A stretch of 51,594 bases of DNA from Bacteroidales bacterium (GTDB lineage Bacteria > Bacteroidota > Bacteroidia > Bacteroidales > Muribaculaceae). The notes under the pieces were generated by a model, which did no database searches, was not told the DNA's origin, and saw only the letters and a list, made by a program, of their open reading frames with translations. Positions 17,233-25,240 of this stretch are shown one piece after another. Made by a program: the position numbers and the translations under genes. Each line of letters begins with the position of its first letter. Position 1 is the stretch's first letter. Where the stretch lies: contig SFFL01000012.1 of assembly GCA_004557825.1 (NCBI GenBank), positions 1 through 51,594 of the forward strand, given 5' to 3'.

Positions 17233-18247
17233 CAGCTAATTTCAACTTCTCCCCGCACCGGCAAAGCGCCGACGGGAAATTGTTAAGATACAGTTCGCCC
17301 GTGCCGAGTCCTTGCGGCATCGTCGGACGTAGTGAGGCCGTCCAGAGCGTTAGCGCCTCCAGTCCGATATTCGATTCTAAGGCCGAGGTAGACCACCACC
17401 CTATTCCCAGTTGACGGGCCACATCGATCCACTCCTCAGCCTGCCGGAATCCACCGCACAGGGTTGGTTTCAGTATGATATAACGAGGCTTCAACGCACT
17501 GAGCATCCGCACTTTAAACTCCCTATCGCGAAAGCCGATAAGTTCCTCGTCGAGAGCGATGGGAATGGGGGATTCGCTGCAAAGCCGCGCCATCACATCC
17601 CACTGTCCCGGCTTCACCGGCTGCTCAATGGAGTGAATCTCATACCGCGCCAGGCGTTCCAAGCGCTCCATCGCATTGCCGGGGGTAAAACTGCCGTTGG
17701 CATCGAGCCGAAGCTCAATATCCGCAGGGGAAAACTCCTTGCGAATTTCGCGCAGTAGCTCCTCCTCATCGTTGAAATCAATTCCACCGATTTTGAGCTT
17801 CACGCAATGAAAACCCTGCTCGATTTTCTGGGCGATGCGGCGGCGCATTGTGGCCTTGTCGCCCATCCACACCAGGCCGTTGATGGTGACGCCTTCGCGC
17901 AGCCAGGCCTTCGCCTCGTCAAACAGATCAAGGCGCCGCGCTCTTATCAGCGCCGACTCAAACCCAAAACGTATGGAGCTGATTTCGGGCAGACCGGCCA
18001 TCATCTCCTCAATGGACGAAGCCTCCGACGCTTTGCGACAGGCAAGGTCAAGCTGCCGGGGGAAGTCGGGCGTATCCTCGGCACTCAGTCCGCGAAACAT
18101 TGCCACTTCGCCTGTGGCTTTACCTCCGGGCAACTCCGGCGACTCTATCTCCAGCAGATATATCTCCTTGCTGGTGAGCGAATCGCGCGAAGTCACCGCC
18201 CGTTCCTTGAAGCGCAGGGTGTATGGTGAATATTTTACAGCAATCAT
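17225..18247 (-). CDS. menC: o-succinylbenzoate synthase
   Basis: MenC dehydrates SHCHC to o-succinylbenzoate. It belongs to the enolase superfamily, and the expected residues are visible: KxK at K150/K152 (CVKLKIGG), metal ligands D182 (RLDANG), E208 (SIEQP) and D233 (IALDEE), and the second catalytic lysine K260 (IILKPT). I chose MIAVKYSPYTLRF at 18247; the longer frame begins at 18355 inside menB and adds 36 residues of unlikely composition. It lies 49 bases after menB. Confidence 0.94.
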   Translation of the reverse strand: MIAVKYSPYTLRFKERAVTSRDSLTSKEIYLLEIESPELPGGKATGEVAMFRGLSAEDTPDFPRQLDLACRKASEASSIEEMMAGLPEISSIRFGFESALIRARRLDLFDEAKAWLREGVTINGLVWMGDKATMRRRIAQKIEQGFHCVKLKIGGIDFNDEEELLREIRKEFSPADIELRLDANGSFTPGNAMERLERLARYEIHSIEQPVKPGQWDVMARLCSESPIPIALDEELIGFRDREFKVRMLSALKPRYIILKPTLCGGFRQAEEWIDVARQLGIGWWSTSALESNIGLEALTLWTASLRPTMPQGLGTGELYLNNFPSALCRCGEKLKLAVD

Positions 18248-18296
18248 TCCGTTATGCTTTTCCGGCAATCTCCGGCACACTTTCTTTCGGGAGCGA

Positions 18297-19115
18297 TTAT
18301 CCCGGGAATTTGGGGAACTGGTTGAAATCGGGATCGCGCTTCTCCAGGAAAGCATTCTTGCCCTCCTGCGCCTCAGGCATCAGATAGTAAAGCAACGTAG
18401 CATCCCCCGCAAACTCCATCAGGCCGGCCTGGCCGTCGAGCTCGGCATTGAGTGCGCGTTTGATCATACGGATGGCCATCGGCGACCGTTTCAGGATTGT
18501 TTCGCACCATTCCACGGTCACATCTTCGAGGCGTTCCAAAGGCACCACGGCATTTATCATCCCCATCTCCAATGCCTCCTTGGCAGTGTACTGACGGCAG
18601 AGATACCATATTTCTCGGGCCTTCTTCTGACCGACGCAACGGGCCAGATACGATGACCCGAAACCGGCATCGAAACTGCCTACCTTCGGGCCGGTCTGTC
18701 CGAACCGCGCATTCTCCGAAGCGATGGATAGGTCGCAGACCACATTGAGCACGTTGCCGCCGCCGATGGCGTAGCCATTAACCATCGCTATCACCGGTTT
18801 CGGAATCGAACGGATAGCCTTGTGCAGCTCCAGTACATTCAGTCGGGGTGTGCCGTCGGCATCAATGTAGCCGCCCTGCCCCTTATAGTGCTGGTCGCCG
18901 CCCGAACAGAAAGCTTTGTCGCCAATGCCCGTCAGGATTATCACACCGATTTCCGGAGTGTTGCGGCAATACTCCATAGCATCCAGCATCTCAAAATTGG
19001 TTTTAGGGCGGAAGGCATTGTAAACCTCCGGGCGATTGATGGTAATTTTGGCGATACCGCCATATTGCTCAAAGAGAATATCCTCGTAGGTTTTAATAGT
19101 TTTCCAAGTGCGCAT
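18297..19115 (-). CDS. menB: 1,4-dihydroxy-2-naphthoyl-CoA synthase
   Basis: MenB is a crotonase-fold enzyme that closes the naphthoquinol ring by Dieckmann-type condensation of o-succinylbenzoyl-CoA. At 272 residues it is normal. Family markers: the N-terminal YEDILFEQYGGIAKITINRPEVYNAFRP, the oxyanion-hole segment FCSGGDQ, the central NGYAIGGGNVL, the aspartate-containing GSFDAGFGSSYLAR, and the C-terminal PDFNQFPKFPG. It lies between menD and menC in the operon. Confidence 0.97.
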   Translation of the reverse strand: MRTWKTIKTYEDILFEQYGGIAKITINRPEVYNAFRPKTNFEMLDAMEYCRNTPEIGVIILTGIGDKAFCSGGDQHYKGQGGYIDADGTPRLNVLELHKAIRSIPKPVIAMVNGYAIGGGNVLNVVCDLSIASENARFGQTGPKVGSFDAGFGSSYLARCVGQKKAREIWYLCRQYTAKEALEMGMINAVVPLERLEDVTVEWCETILKRSPMAIRMIKRALNAELDGQAGLMEFAGDATLLYYLMPEAQEGKNAFLEKRDPDFNQFPKFPG

Positions 19116-19154
19116 TACGTAATGTGATTTATGTAACTTATTATTCTGTATAAT

Positions 19155-20852
19155 TTACTCGGTTGAGCCGCACACCACTTCCAAGATGGCTGGGCGGCGT
19201 TGCTCCCCGACAAAACCGGTCAGCGCCTGCGAAAGCGCAGCCGGGGAGTCGGCACGGAAATATTCCAGTCCGTAACCGGCGGCCAACTCTTTCAGTGGCA
19301 GACGTATATCTCCGGTGAGATATTGCTCAGTCTCTATCAGCGAACGTGTGGCGGAGATCTTACGGAAGATGCCCCCGCCGCCGTTGTTGATAACCACTAT
19401 TTTCAGTCGAGGAGACAGCAACGCCGATGATAGCGCGGCAATATCATACTGCATCGACATATCCCCGGTAATGAGAACCGTGGTGCCGCTAAACGGCAGG
19501 GAAGCGCCCAGCGCAGTCGACACCGAGCCATCTATGCCGCTGACTCCGCGGTTACAGTCGCAGCGGTGAAAGGCCGAAGCTCCGGGAGCAAGGAGCGCAT
19601 AGCGGGGAGTGAGACCGTTGCTCAGTTGCAGATTCCACTGCTTGGGCAAGGCTTTCAGTATCTTGAAAATGGCAGCTTTTTCGTCGAAGCCATCCTGCGG
19701 ATTCGGAGCAGCAATCTCCTCCGCATCGTAATCAGCTTCGTACCACAAGCTCTTGTAAAGTGAAGCCTCCCCGGCGGCGGCAGGATTGCGCCCGGCACGG
19801 GGAATACCGCAGTTTACCCTGTGGAAATGCTCCATAGCGCCGGCAAGCCGGGGGAAAAATCCCTCGGGAGCTATCTCCACGCGGCGTGTCAGCGAGAAAT
19901 AGCTATCGATCAGCGAGTCATTTTCGCCGATATGCCAGTGCTCGGCAAAAGGCATATCGCGCAGATACTCTTTGAAATCACGCGAAATCAAGGAGCCGCC
20001 GAATGTAATGAGCAGGTCGGGATGCGATTTCTCGCGCTTCCGCAGGAATTTCGAGCGGGTGACGCGATTGACATTCACCATCTGCACAGCGCCGCGCAGA
20101 TTGGTGAGTGCATCTGCCGCCACAACCACCGACGGGAGTGCGGCCAGCCTGCTGATAGCTCGGCTCAGACGATTGGATGGAGCATTGAATCCGCCGACAA
20201 TCAGCACATTGCGGTCGATGGCAATTTTTGCCAACTCCCGAGCCATCTCATTTTCGACTACGGGCGCAGGAGCCACAAGTTCTACCTTACGGAAAGCAGG
20301 TGCCTCGCTATCCGAATCGCTAAACAGCGGCTCGTCGAGCGAGACATTTATATGTACCGGCCCGAGGCGCCCTGAAGTAGCCAGTTGCAGGGCTTCGTTG
20401 AGAAGACGATTGCAATTCCACAGATCATCTCTGTGCAGAAATTCTCCACGGAGATTAAAACTGCCCTTCACCACATTGGCCAGTGCGCCGGGCTGACGGA
20501 TGGTCTGGCCATCGTCCTGCCCTATCCATTGCGGCGGCCGGTCGGCCGACACCACAATCAGCGGCACTTTGCGGTAAAATGCCTCAGCCACCGCAGGAGC
20601 ATAATTGAGCAGCGCCGAACCGGAGGTGCAAACCAGCACGGCCGGTTTGCCCGATACCAGCGCATTGCCCATAGCGATAAACGCAGCAGAGCGCTCGTCG
20701 ACAATCGCGCTCACTTTCAGCCCCGGCATCCGCGACAGCGCGGCTATCAGCGGAGCATTGCGCGACCCCGGAGAAACGAACACATCCGTAATTTCGTATG
20801 CTGCAAGCGCTTGCGCAAGCATCAGAGCGGCAGGTTTGTCGATATATGGCAT
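19155..20852 (-). CDS. menD: SEPHCHC synthase (menaquinone synthesis)
   Basis: MenD is a thiamine diphosphate enzyme that joins 2-oxoglutarate and isochorismate. Motifs: the N-terminal SPGSRNAPL, CTSGSALLNYAPAVAEA, and the ThDP-binding GDMSMQYDIAALSS through NNGGGGIF. I chose MPYIDKP (20852). The upstream ATG at 20885 would lie before the predicted start site, since the -7 box is at 20880-20873. The isochorismate synthase gene menF, often just upstream of menD in Bacteroides, is not here; a divergent gene takes that place. Confidence 0.95.
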   Translation of the reverse strand: MPYIDKPAALMLAQALAAYEITDVFVSPGSRNAPLIAALSRMPGLKVSAIVDERSAAFIAMGNALVSGKPAVLVCTSGSALLNYAPAVAEAFYRKVPLIVVSADRPPQWIGQDDGQTIRQPGALANVVKGSFNLRGEFLHRDDLWNCNRLLNEALQLATSGRLGPVHINVSLDEPLFSDSDSEAPAFRKVELVAPAPVVENEMARELAKIAIDRNVLIVGGFNAPSNRLSRAISRLAALPSVVVAADALTNLRGAVQMVNVNRVTRSKFLRKREKSHPDLLITFGGSLISRDFKEYLRDMPFAEHWHIGENDSLIDSYFSLTRRVEIAPEGFFPRLAGAMEHFHRVNCGIPRAGRNPAAAGEASLYKSLWYEADYDAEEIAAPNPQDGFDEKAAIFKILKALPKQWNLQLSNGLTPRYALLAPGASAFHRCDCNRGVSGIDGSVSTALGASLPFSGTTVLITGDMSMQYDIAALSSALLSPRLKIVVINNGGGGIFRKISATRSLIETEQYLTGDIRLPLKELAAGYGLEYFRADSPAALSQALTGFVGEQRRPAILEVVCGSTE

Positions 20853-20872
20853 AGCTGATGTAGTTTTCAAGA

Positions 20873-20880
20873 CAAAGGTA
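20873..20880 (-). promoter_or_regulatory. -7 box TACCTTTG for the men operon
   Basis: TACCTTTG on the minus strand (20880-20873) lies 21 bases before the menD ATG at 20852. Its -33 region falls over the plus-strand -7 box at 20903-20910. Confidence 0.6.
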
Positions 20881-20902
20881 CGCAAAAATTGGAGGAATTT
20901 CT

Positions 20903-20910
20903 TAACTTTG
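20903..20910 (+). promoter_or_regulatory. -7 box TAACTTTG for the DUF1599-tpiA operon
   Basis: TAACTTTG on the plus strand ends 47 bases before the ATG at 20957. It is divergent from, and overlaps, the men promoter. Confidence 0.6.
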
Positions 20911-20956
20911 CAGAGAAAATTACACCTTAATATAAGTCAACCCCAGCTACACCAAT

Positions 20957-21556
20957 ATGTCAGCCACCTATAACACCCCCGCCGCAGATTCCGGTTTCCC
21001 TCTGACCGAACGCGAATTTGACGCCGTAATCGCCCGTTGCCGCGCGATTTTCGCAGCAAAGCTTAAAGACTACGGCGCATCCTGGCGCCTGATGCGCCCC
21101 ACCGCTGTCACCGACCAGATTCTCATCAAAGCCGACCGTATCCGCACCCTGCAAACCGTGGGCGAAAATAAAGTTGACGAACCTATCGACGACGCTTTCC
21201 GCGCCATTGTCAACTATGGTGTGGTGGGGCTGATTCAGCTCGAAAAGGGTTACTCCGACCGCAAGGACATCACTCCGGAGGAAGGGATTGCCCTCTACGA
21301 CCGTCACATAGCCCGCGCCCGCGCGCTGATGATGGCCAAGAATCACGACTACGGCGAAGCCTGGCGCAAGATGCGTGTCAGCTCATACGTCGACCTAATT
21401 CTTATGAAACTGATGCGCACCAAAGAGATAGAGGACAATCAGGGTGTGACCAAGGTGTCGGAAGGTATCGATGCCAACTATATGGATATGATGATCTACT
21501 CGGTGTTCGGACTGATACAGCTCGCCGAACAGGGACTTACCGACGATCTCAAGTAA
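20957..21556 (+). CDS. DUF1599 domain-containing protein
   Basis: A 199-residue protein built of two related halves. Each has a K-x-x-DYG-x-x-W-R-x-MR motif (KLKDYGASWRLMR near 36; KNHDYGEAWRKMR near 130) followed by a segment ending Y-x-V-x-GLIQL (NYGVVGLIQLEKG and IYSVFGLIQLAEQ). This is the DUF1599 arrangement, also called nucleotide modification associated domain 1. The activity is unproven; the domain is placed near nucleotide-handling helical proteins. It leads the operon that continues into the DoxX-like gene and tpiA, an order I recall from Bacteroides. Confidence 0.9.
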   Translation: MSATYNTPAADSGFPLTEREFDAVIARCRAIFAAKLKDYGASWRLMRPTAVTDQILIKADRIRTLQTVGENKVDEPIDDAFRAIVNYGVVGLIQLEKGYSDRKDITPEEGIALYDRHIARARALMMAKNHDYGEAWRKMRVSSYVDLILMKLMRTKEIEDNQGVTKVSEGIDANYMDMMIYSVFGLIQLAEQGLTDDLK

Positions 21557-21567
21557 TTTCGCGCGAT

Positions 21568-22899
21568 ATGGCCGGAATAATCAGCAGATTCGAGCACAAC
21601 CGCTACTTCCCGCTCACGGTGTGGATGCTGCGCATCCTGGTGGGCGGAGTGTTCATAATATCGGGACTGGCCAAGGCCATCGACATCTGGGGATTTGTGT
21701 TCAAAATCGAGGAATACCTCAGCGTATGGCATATGATGCAGCCGCGCTCACTGGTACTTATGGGAGCAATCCTCCTCAGCGGCTACGAATTTGTGTTCGG
21801 CCTGCTTCTGCTGCTGGGATGCTACAAACGGGTGGCTGTCTGGGCGCTCACCGCCACTATGGCCGTGATGCTCCCGCTCTCGCTCTACCTCGCCGTGGCT
21901 AACCCGGTGACCGACTGCGGCTGCTTCGGCGACTTCTGGGTAATCTCCAACACGCTCACATTCGTCAAAAATCTCATTATCACGGCAGCACTCATAGCGC
22001 TGCTATGGCTCAATCCCCGTCTGCATCAGGGGCTGTTTCAGCCTGCCATTCAGTGGATTGTCGGCGCTATAATATCGCTCTACATCGTCATTGTGGCACT
22101 TTACGGCTACAATATTCAACCGATGATCGACTTCCGGCCTTACCCCATCGGGGCGCGTTTACTCCCTCCGGATACCGATGCCGCCGAGGATGCAGATATC
22201 GACGATTCCGACATTATATTCACCTACAGCAAGGATGGACGCGAGGAGCAATTCACTCTCGACAACCTGCCCGACTCCACCTGGACATTCGTCAGCCGTA
22301 CAGAACCGGCACAGAAAACGACCTCCGGCTCGGTGTTCACCGTCTACGACCGCGACGGCAATGATGTAACCTCCGAAGCCATTTCCGACGAGGGGCGCGA
22401 ACTCCTCCTTGTCATCCCCGAACCGAGACTGATTGATATATCCTACACCTATTTCCTCAACGAACTCAAGCAGTGGGCCGACTCCTCCGACGTGCGAATG
22501 GTATGCCTCATCGCTGACGACCGCCGCGCTATGGATTTCCTGCAGGATGTGTCGATGGCCACCTACGATATATACGGCGTGGAGGATACCAAACTGAAAG
22601 AACTGGTGCGCGGCACGATGTCGCTCGTCGAGCTTGACAACGGGGTGGTCCGCGCAAAATACAGCCTCAGCTCCATAGACTCTCCCATCCTCGTTGACGG
22701 GCCGAAGGGCGCCGACCTCACCTCACGTATGGCACCTCACCCGCAGAAGTGGTTCAACCTCCTCACAGGCGGTCTGGCGGCGTTGCTGCTCTTTATATTC
22801 CTGTTTCAAAGTCTGATTTTAACCATTAATTCGAGAATCAGGGCGTATTATCAAAAAAAACACGTAACTTTGCACCCGGAAAACCCAACCGACAACTGA
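21568..22899 (+). CDS. BT_3928-type DoxX/MauE family membrane protein
   Basis: A 443-residue protein. The N-terminal half is a four-helix DoxX/MauE-like membrane domain (about 12-150) with the MauE hallmark DCGCFG at 116-121, a cysteine pair suited to disulfide chemistry. A fifth membrane segment near 165-185 leads to a soluble, probably periplasmic, region (about 200-385), and a last segment (about 395-420) anchors the C terminus. MauE-like proteins pass electrons or disulfides to periplasmic partners; whether that holds here is inference. It starts 11 bases after the DUF1599 gene, and a tpiA promoter lies inside its 3' end. Confidence 0.86.
   Translation: MAGIISRFEHNRYFPLTVWMLRILVGGVFIISGLAKAIDIWGFVFKIEEYLSVWHMMQPRSLVLMGAILLSGYEFVFGLLLLLGCYKRVAVWALTATMAVMLPLSLYLAVANPVTDCGCFGDFWVISNTLTFVKNLIITAALIALLWLNPRLHQGLFQPAIQWIVGAIISLYIVIVALYGYNIQPMIDFRPYPIGARLLPPDTDAAEDADIDDSDIIFTYSKDGREEQFTLDNLPDSTWTFVSRTEPAQKTTSGSVFTVYDRDGNDVTSEAISDEGRELLLVIPEPRLIDISYTYFLNELKQWADSSDVRMVCLIADDRRAMDFLQDVSMATYDIYGVEDTKLKELVRGTMSLVELDNGVVRAKYSLSSIDSPILVDGPKGADLTSRMAPHPQKWFNLLTGGLAALLLFIFLFQSLILTINSRIRAYYQKKHVTLHPENPTDN
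22865..22872 (+). promoter_or_regulatory. internal -7 box TAACTTTG for tpiA
   Basis: TAACTTTG lies within the last codons of the DoxX-like gene, 56 bases before the tpiA ATG. It would let the glycolytic gene be expressed more strongly than the upstream operon genes. Confidence 0.5.
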
Positions 22900-22928
22900 T
22901 TTAACCATAACATAACTCCATAACAATC

Positions 22929-23684
22929 ATGAGAAAGAACATCGTAGCAGGCAACTGGAAGATGAACACCACCCTCGCAGAAGGCGTAGGGCTGGCTAAG
23001 GATGTAAATGAAGCACTCAAAGGCGTTGACGCCAAGTGCGATGTAATCATCTGCACTCCTTTCACCCATCTTGCTTCCGTTGCCGCCGTTATCGACCAGA
23101 AGAAGCTCGGCCTCGGTGCCGAGAACTGCGCCGACCACATCAAGGGCGCTTACACCGGCGAAGTTTCCGCTCCTATGGTAGCTTCCACCGGCGCCACCTA
23201 TGTAATCCTCGGCCACTCGGAGCGCCGCCAGTATTACGGCGAGACATCCGAAATCCTCAAGACCAAAGTAAATCTCGCCCTCGCCGAGAACCTCACCCCC
23301 ATCTTCTGCATCGGTGAAGTGCTTGAGGAGCGCGAAAACGGCACCTACTTCGACGTAGTGACCAAGCAGATTCAGGAAGCCCTCTTCGACCTCTCCGCCG
23401 AAGATTTCGGCAAGCTTATCCTCGCTTACGAACCCGTATGGGCCATCGGCACCGGCAAGACCGCTACCGCCGACCAGGCTGAGGAGATGCACGCTCACAT
23501 CCGCAAAGTCATCGCCGACAAATATGGCAAAGAGGTAGCCGACAACTGCTCGATCCTCTACGGCGGCAGCTGCAAGCCCACCAACGCCAAGGAAATCTTC
23601 AGCAAGCCCGATGTCGACGGCGGCCTCATTGGCGGCGCAGCTCTCGACGCAGCCTCCTTCATGGGCATCGTCACCGCTTTCTGA
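22929..23684 (+). CDS. tpiA: triosephosphate isomerase
   Basis: Interconverts dihydroxyacetone phosphate and glyceraldehyde 3-phosphate in the cytoplasm. The 251-residue TIM barrel is complete: substrate contacts N9 and K11 in GNWKMN, the catalytic histidine in LGHSERR, the catalytic glutamate in AYEPVWAIGTGKTA with the mobile loop after it, and the phosphate-binding LYGGSCKPTNA. Its codon use looks more regular than that of its neighbours, as expected of a highly expressed gene. It has its own -7 box upstream and a repeat-rich gap downstream. Confidence 0.98.
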   Translation: MRKNIVAGNWKMNTTLAEGVGLAKDVNEALKGVDAKCDVIICTPFTHLASVAAVIDQKKLGLGAENCADHIKGAYTGEVSAPMVASTGATYVILGHSERRQYYGETSEILKTKVNLALAENLTPIFCIGEVLEERENGTYFDVVTKQIQEALFDLSAEDFGKLILAYEPVWAIGTGKTATADQAEEMHAHIRKVIADKYGKEVADNCSILYGGSCKPTNAKEIFSKPDVDGGLIGGAALDAASFMGIVTAF

Positions 23685-23712
23685 TTGCTCCCATAACCTC
23701 TATACCCGCAGC

Positions 23713-23730
23713 GGCTGTGTCAAAACAGCC
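23713..23730 (+). terminator. small hairpin after tpiA
   Basis: GGCTGT (23713-23718) and ACAGCC (23725-23730) pair around a 6-base loop, 29 bases after the tpiA stop. No T-run follows, so this may be an element border rather than a terminator. Confidence 0.35.
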
Positions 23731-23734
23731 AACG

Positions 23735-23827
23735 GCGTATCAATTTGTAGGGACGCACCCCGGTGCGTCCGCCGTACAAGCTGAGTATCAGCTATTTCAA
23801 CCGGCGCACCTTGCGAGCGTCCCTGCA
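23735..23827. repeat. dispersed palindromic repeat, copy 3 (two arms, degraded)
   Basis: The left arm from 23748 (GTAGGGACGCACCCC then GGTGCGTCCG) matches the arm at 5267 with one base missing. The spacer carries GAGTATCAGC, similar to the copy-2 spacer, and the right arm (about 23801-23826) is degraded. The flank CGTATCAATTT is shared with copy 1. It fills the gap between tpiA and the SPOR gene. Beyond it, GTTTTGGCACA (23847-23857) is nearly the complement of TGTGTCAAAAC (23716-23726), so these may be outer ends. Confidence 0.7.
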
Positions 23828-23930
23828 AATGGATACATTATTTTAAGTTTTGGCACATACGCCTACGGGGTCTCTTTCCATAACCCACTGCACCGCTTCC
23901 ACTCTACGGCGCAGACTTACCTCCATCGCG

Positions 23931-24425
23931 ATGAAATCATTTTCCAAACTTCTTGCGGCAGCAATTCTGGTGATGGCCACCACATTCTCCTCTGCCGCCG
24001 ACATTCTCGAAAACTTCAGCAAGCCCGGAAGCACTGTCAGCATCGAGCAACCTGAAGCACTTGCCAAGCGTCTGCAGCCCGGCGAAGCTACCGAAGCTAC
24101 CGACGAATCGGATTCGGAATCCGACGAGGATGCCGCACCGGCCACACGCCGCAAAGGGAAAATGGTGGGCTATCGCGTACAGGTTTATGCCGACAGCAAT
24201 GCACGCGTAGCCAAGGGTGAAGCCCGGCACCGCGAACGCGCCGTAGGCAACCGTTTTCCATCTATGTCGACCTACGTGGCTTATGCCGCGCCTTACTGGC
24301 GCCTGCGTGTAGGCGACTTCCCCACACAGGGCGAAGCCGAAAAGGCCGCCTCTGAAATCCGCCGCGCATTCCCCCGCTACGCAAAAGAAGTGCGTGTGGT
24401 GCGCGACCGCGTAAACGTGCGCTGA
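23931..24425 (+). CDS. exported SPOR domain protein
   Basis: A 164-residue protein: signal peptide (about 1-22, MKSFSKLLAAAILVMATTF), an acidic linker (DESDSESDEDAAP), then a C-terminal SPOR domain (about 78-160, beginning KMVGYRVQVYADSNARVAKGEA and containing WRLRVGDFPTQGEAEKAASEI). SPOR domains bind glycan strands lacking stem peptides, which are enriched at division sites. I chose the ATG at 23931 because a real signal peptide starts there; the frame is open further upstream but into the repeat-bearing gap. Likely periplasmic. Confidence 0.9.
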   Translation: MKSFSKLLAAAILVMATTFSSAADILENFSKPGSTVSIEQPEALAKRLQPGEATEATDESDSESDEDAAPATRRKGKMVGYRVQVYADSNARVAKGEARHRERAVGNRFPSMSTYVAYAAPYWRLRVGDFPTQGEAEKAASEIRRAFPRYAKEVRVVRDRVNVR

Positions 24426-24509
24426 CCCGCCGCGCCATCGCACGATCTGTATTCCCCGACGCCGCGGCATCTCCCCCCTCTTCTCTCCCGGCTTATTAAA
24501 CTTACGAAA

Positions 24510-25142
24510 TTGGACAAACCCACTGATACACAGCTGTTCGACGAAGAAGATTTCCCCGAAGGAAACACGCCCCAGGAGCGTGAGTCTATCCGCCGGATTG
24601 CCGCTCACTACGAAGAAATTCTTCGCCTTATAGGCGAAAATCCACAGCGCGAAGGACTGCGACGCACTCCCCTCCGCGCTGCCCGCGCACTTTGGTATGC
24701 CACTTCAGGCAACCGCACCCCCGACCCTGCCACGATTATGCGCAAGGCGCTGTTCACCCACGAAGGCTCCCGCATAGTGGTAGTGCGCGATATCGAATTC
24801 TATTCGCTCTGCGAACATCATATTCTACCGTTTTTCGGTCATATCTCCGTGGGATATATCCCCAACGGACAGATTGTAGGCCTAAGCAAACTGGCCCGCG
24901 TGGTCAACGATGTAGCCCGTCGCCTCCAGGTGCAGGAGCGCTTCACCGCCCAGGTATGTAAAGCGGTGGAAGATGCCCTCAGCCCAGCCGGAGTGATGGC
25001 CGTATGCCGTGCATCGCACCTGTGTATGCAGATGCGCGGTGTGGAAAAACAATCGGCCTCCACCGTCACCACCCATTACACCGGACAGTTTGAAACCGAC
25101 CCGTCGCTCCGCGAGGAATTCCTCTCCCTCATCAACGGCTGA
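24510..25142 (+). CDS. folE: GTP cyclohydrolase I
   Basis: Converts GTP to 7,8-dihydroneopterin triphosphate, the first step of folate synthesis. The 210-residue protein has the zinc ligands C101 and H104 (LCEHHILPFFG) and C172 (HLCMQMRGV), plus NPQREGLRRTPLRAARAL and KLARVVNDVARRLQVQER. The start appears to be TTG (24510): no in-frame ATG gives a full-length protein, and the codons after the TTG read plausibly (MDKPTDTQLFDEEDF). It follows the SPOR gene by 84 bases. Confidence 0.97.
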   Translation: MDKPTDTQLFDEEDFPEGNTPQERESIRRIAAHYEEILRLIGENPQREGLRRTPLRAARALWYATSGNRTPDPATIMRKALFTHEGSRIVVVRDIEFYSLCEHHILPFFGHISVGYIPNGQIVGLSKLARVVNDVARRLQVQERFTAQVCKAVEDALSPAGVMAVCRASHLCMQMRGVEKQSASTVTTHYTGQFETDPSLREEFLSLING

Positions 25143-25240
25143 CCGGCCGGCTCTTACACATAATATTACCAATTCCCTCCCTCCCGCATACATTCCCCAC
25201 CCGCAAATCTCCCTCCCATATAAATTTTCCTTACGCATAA

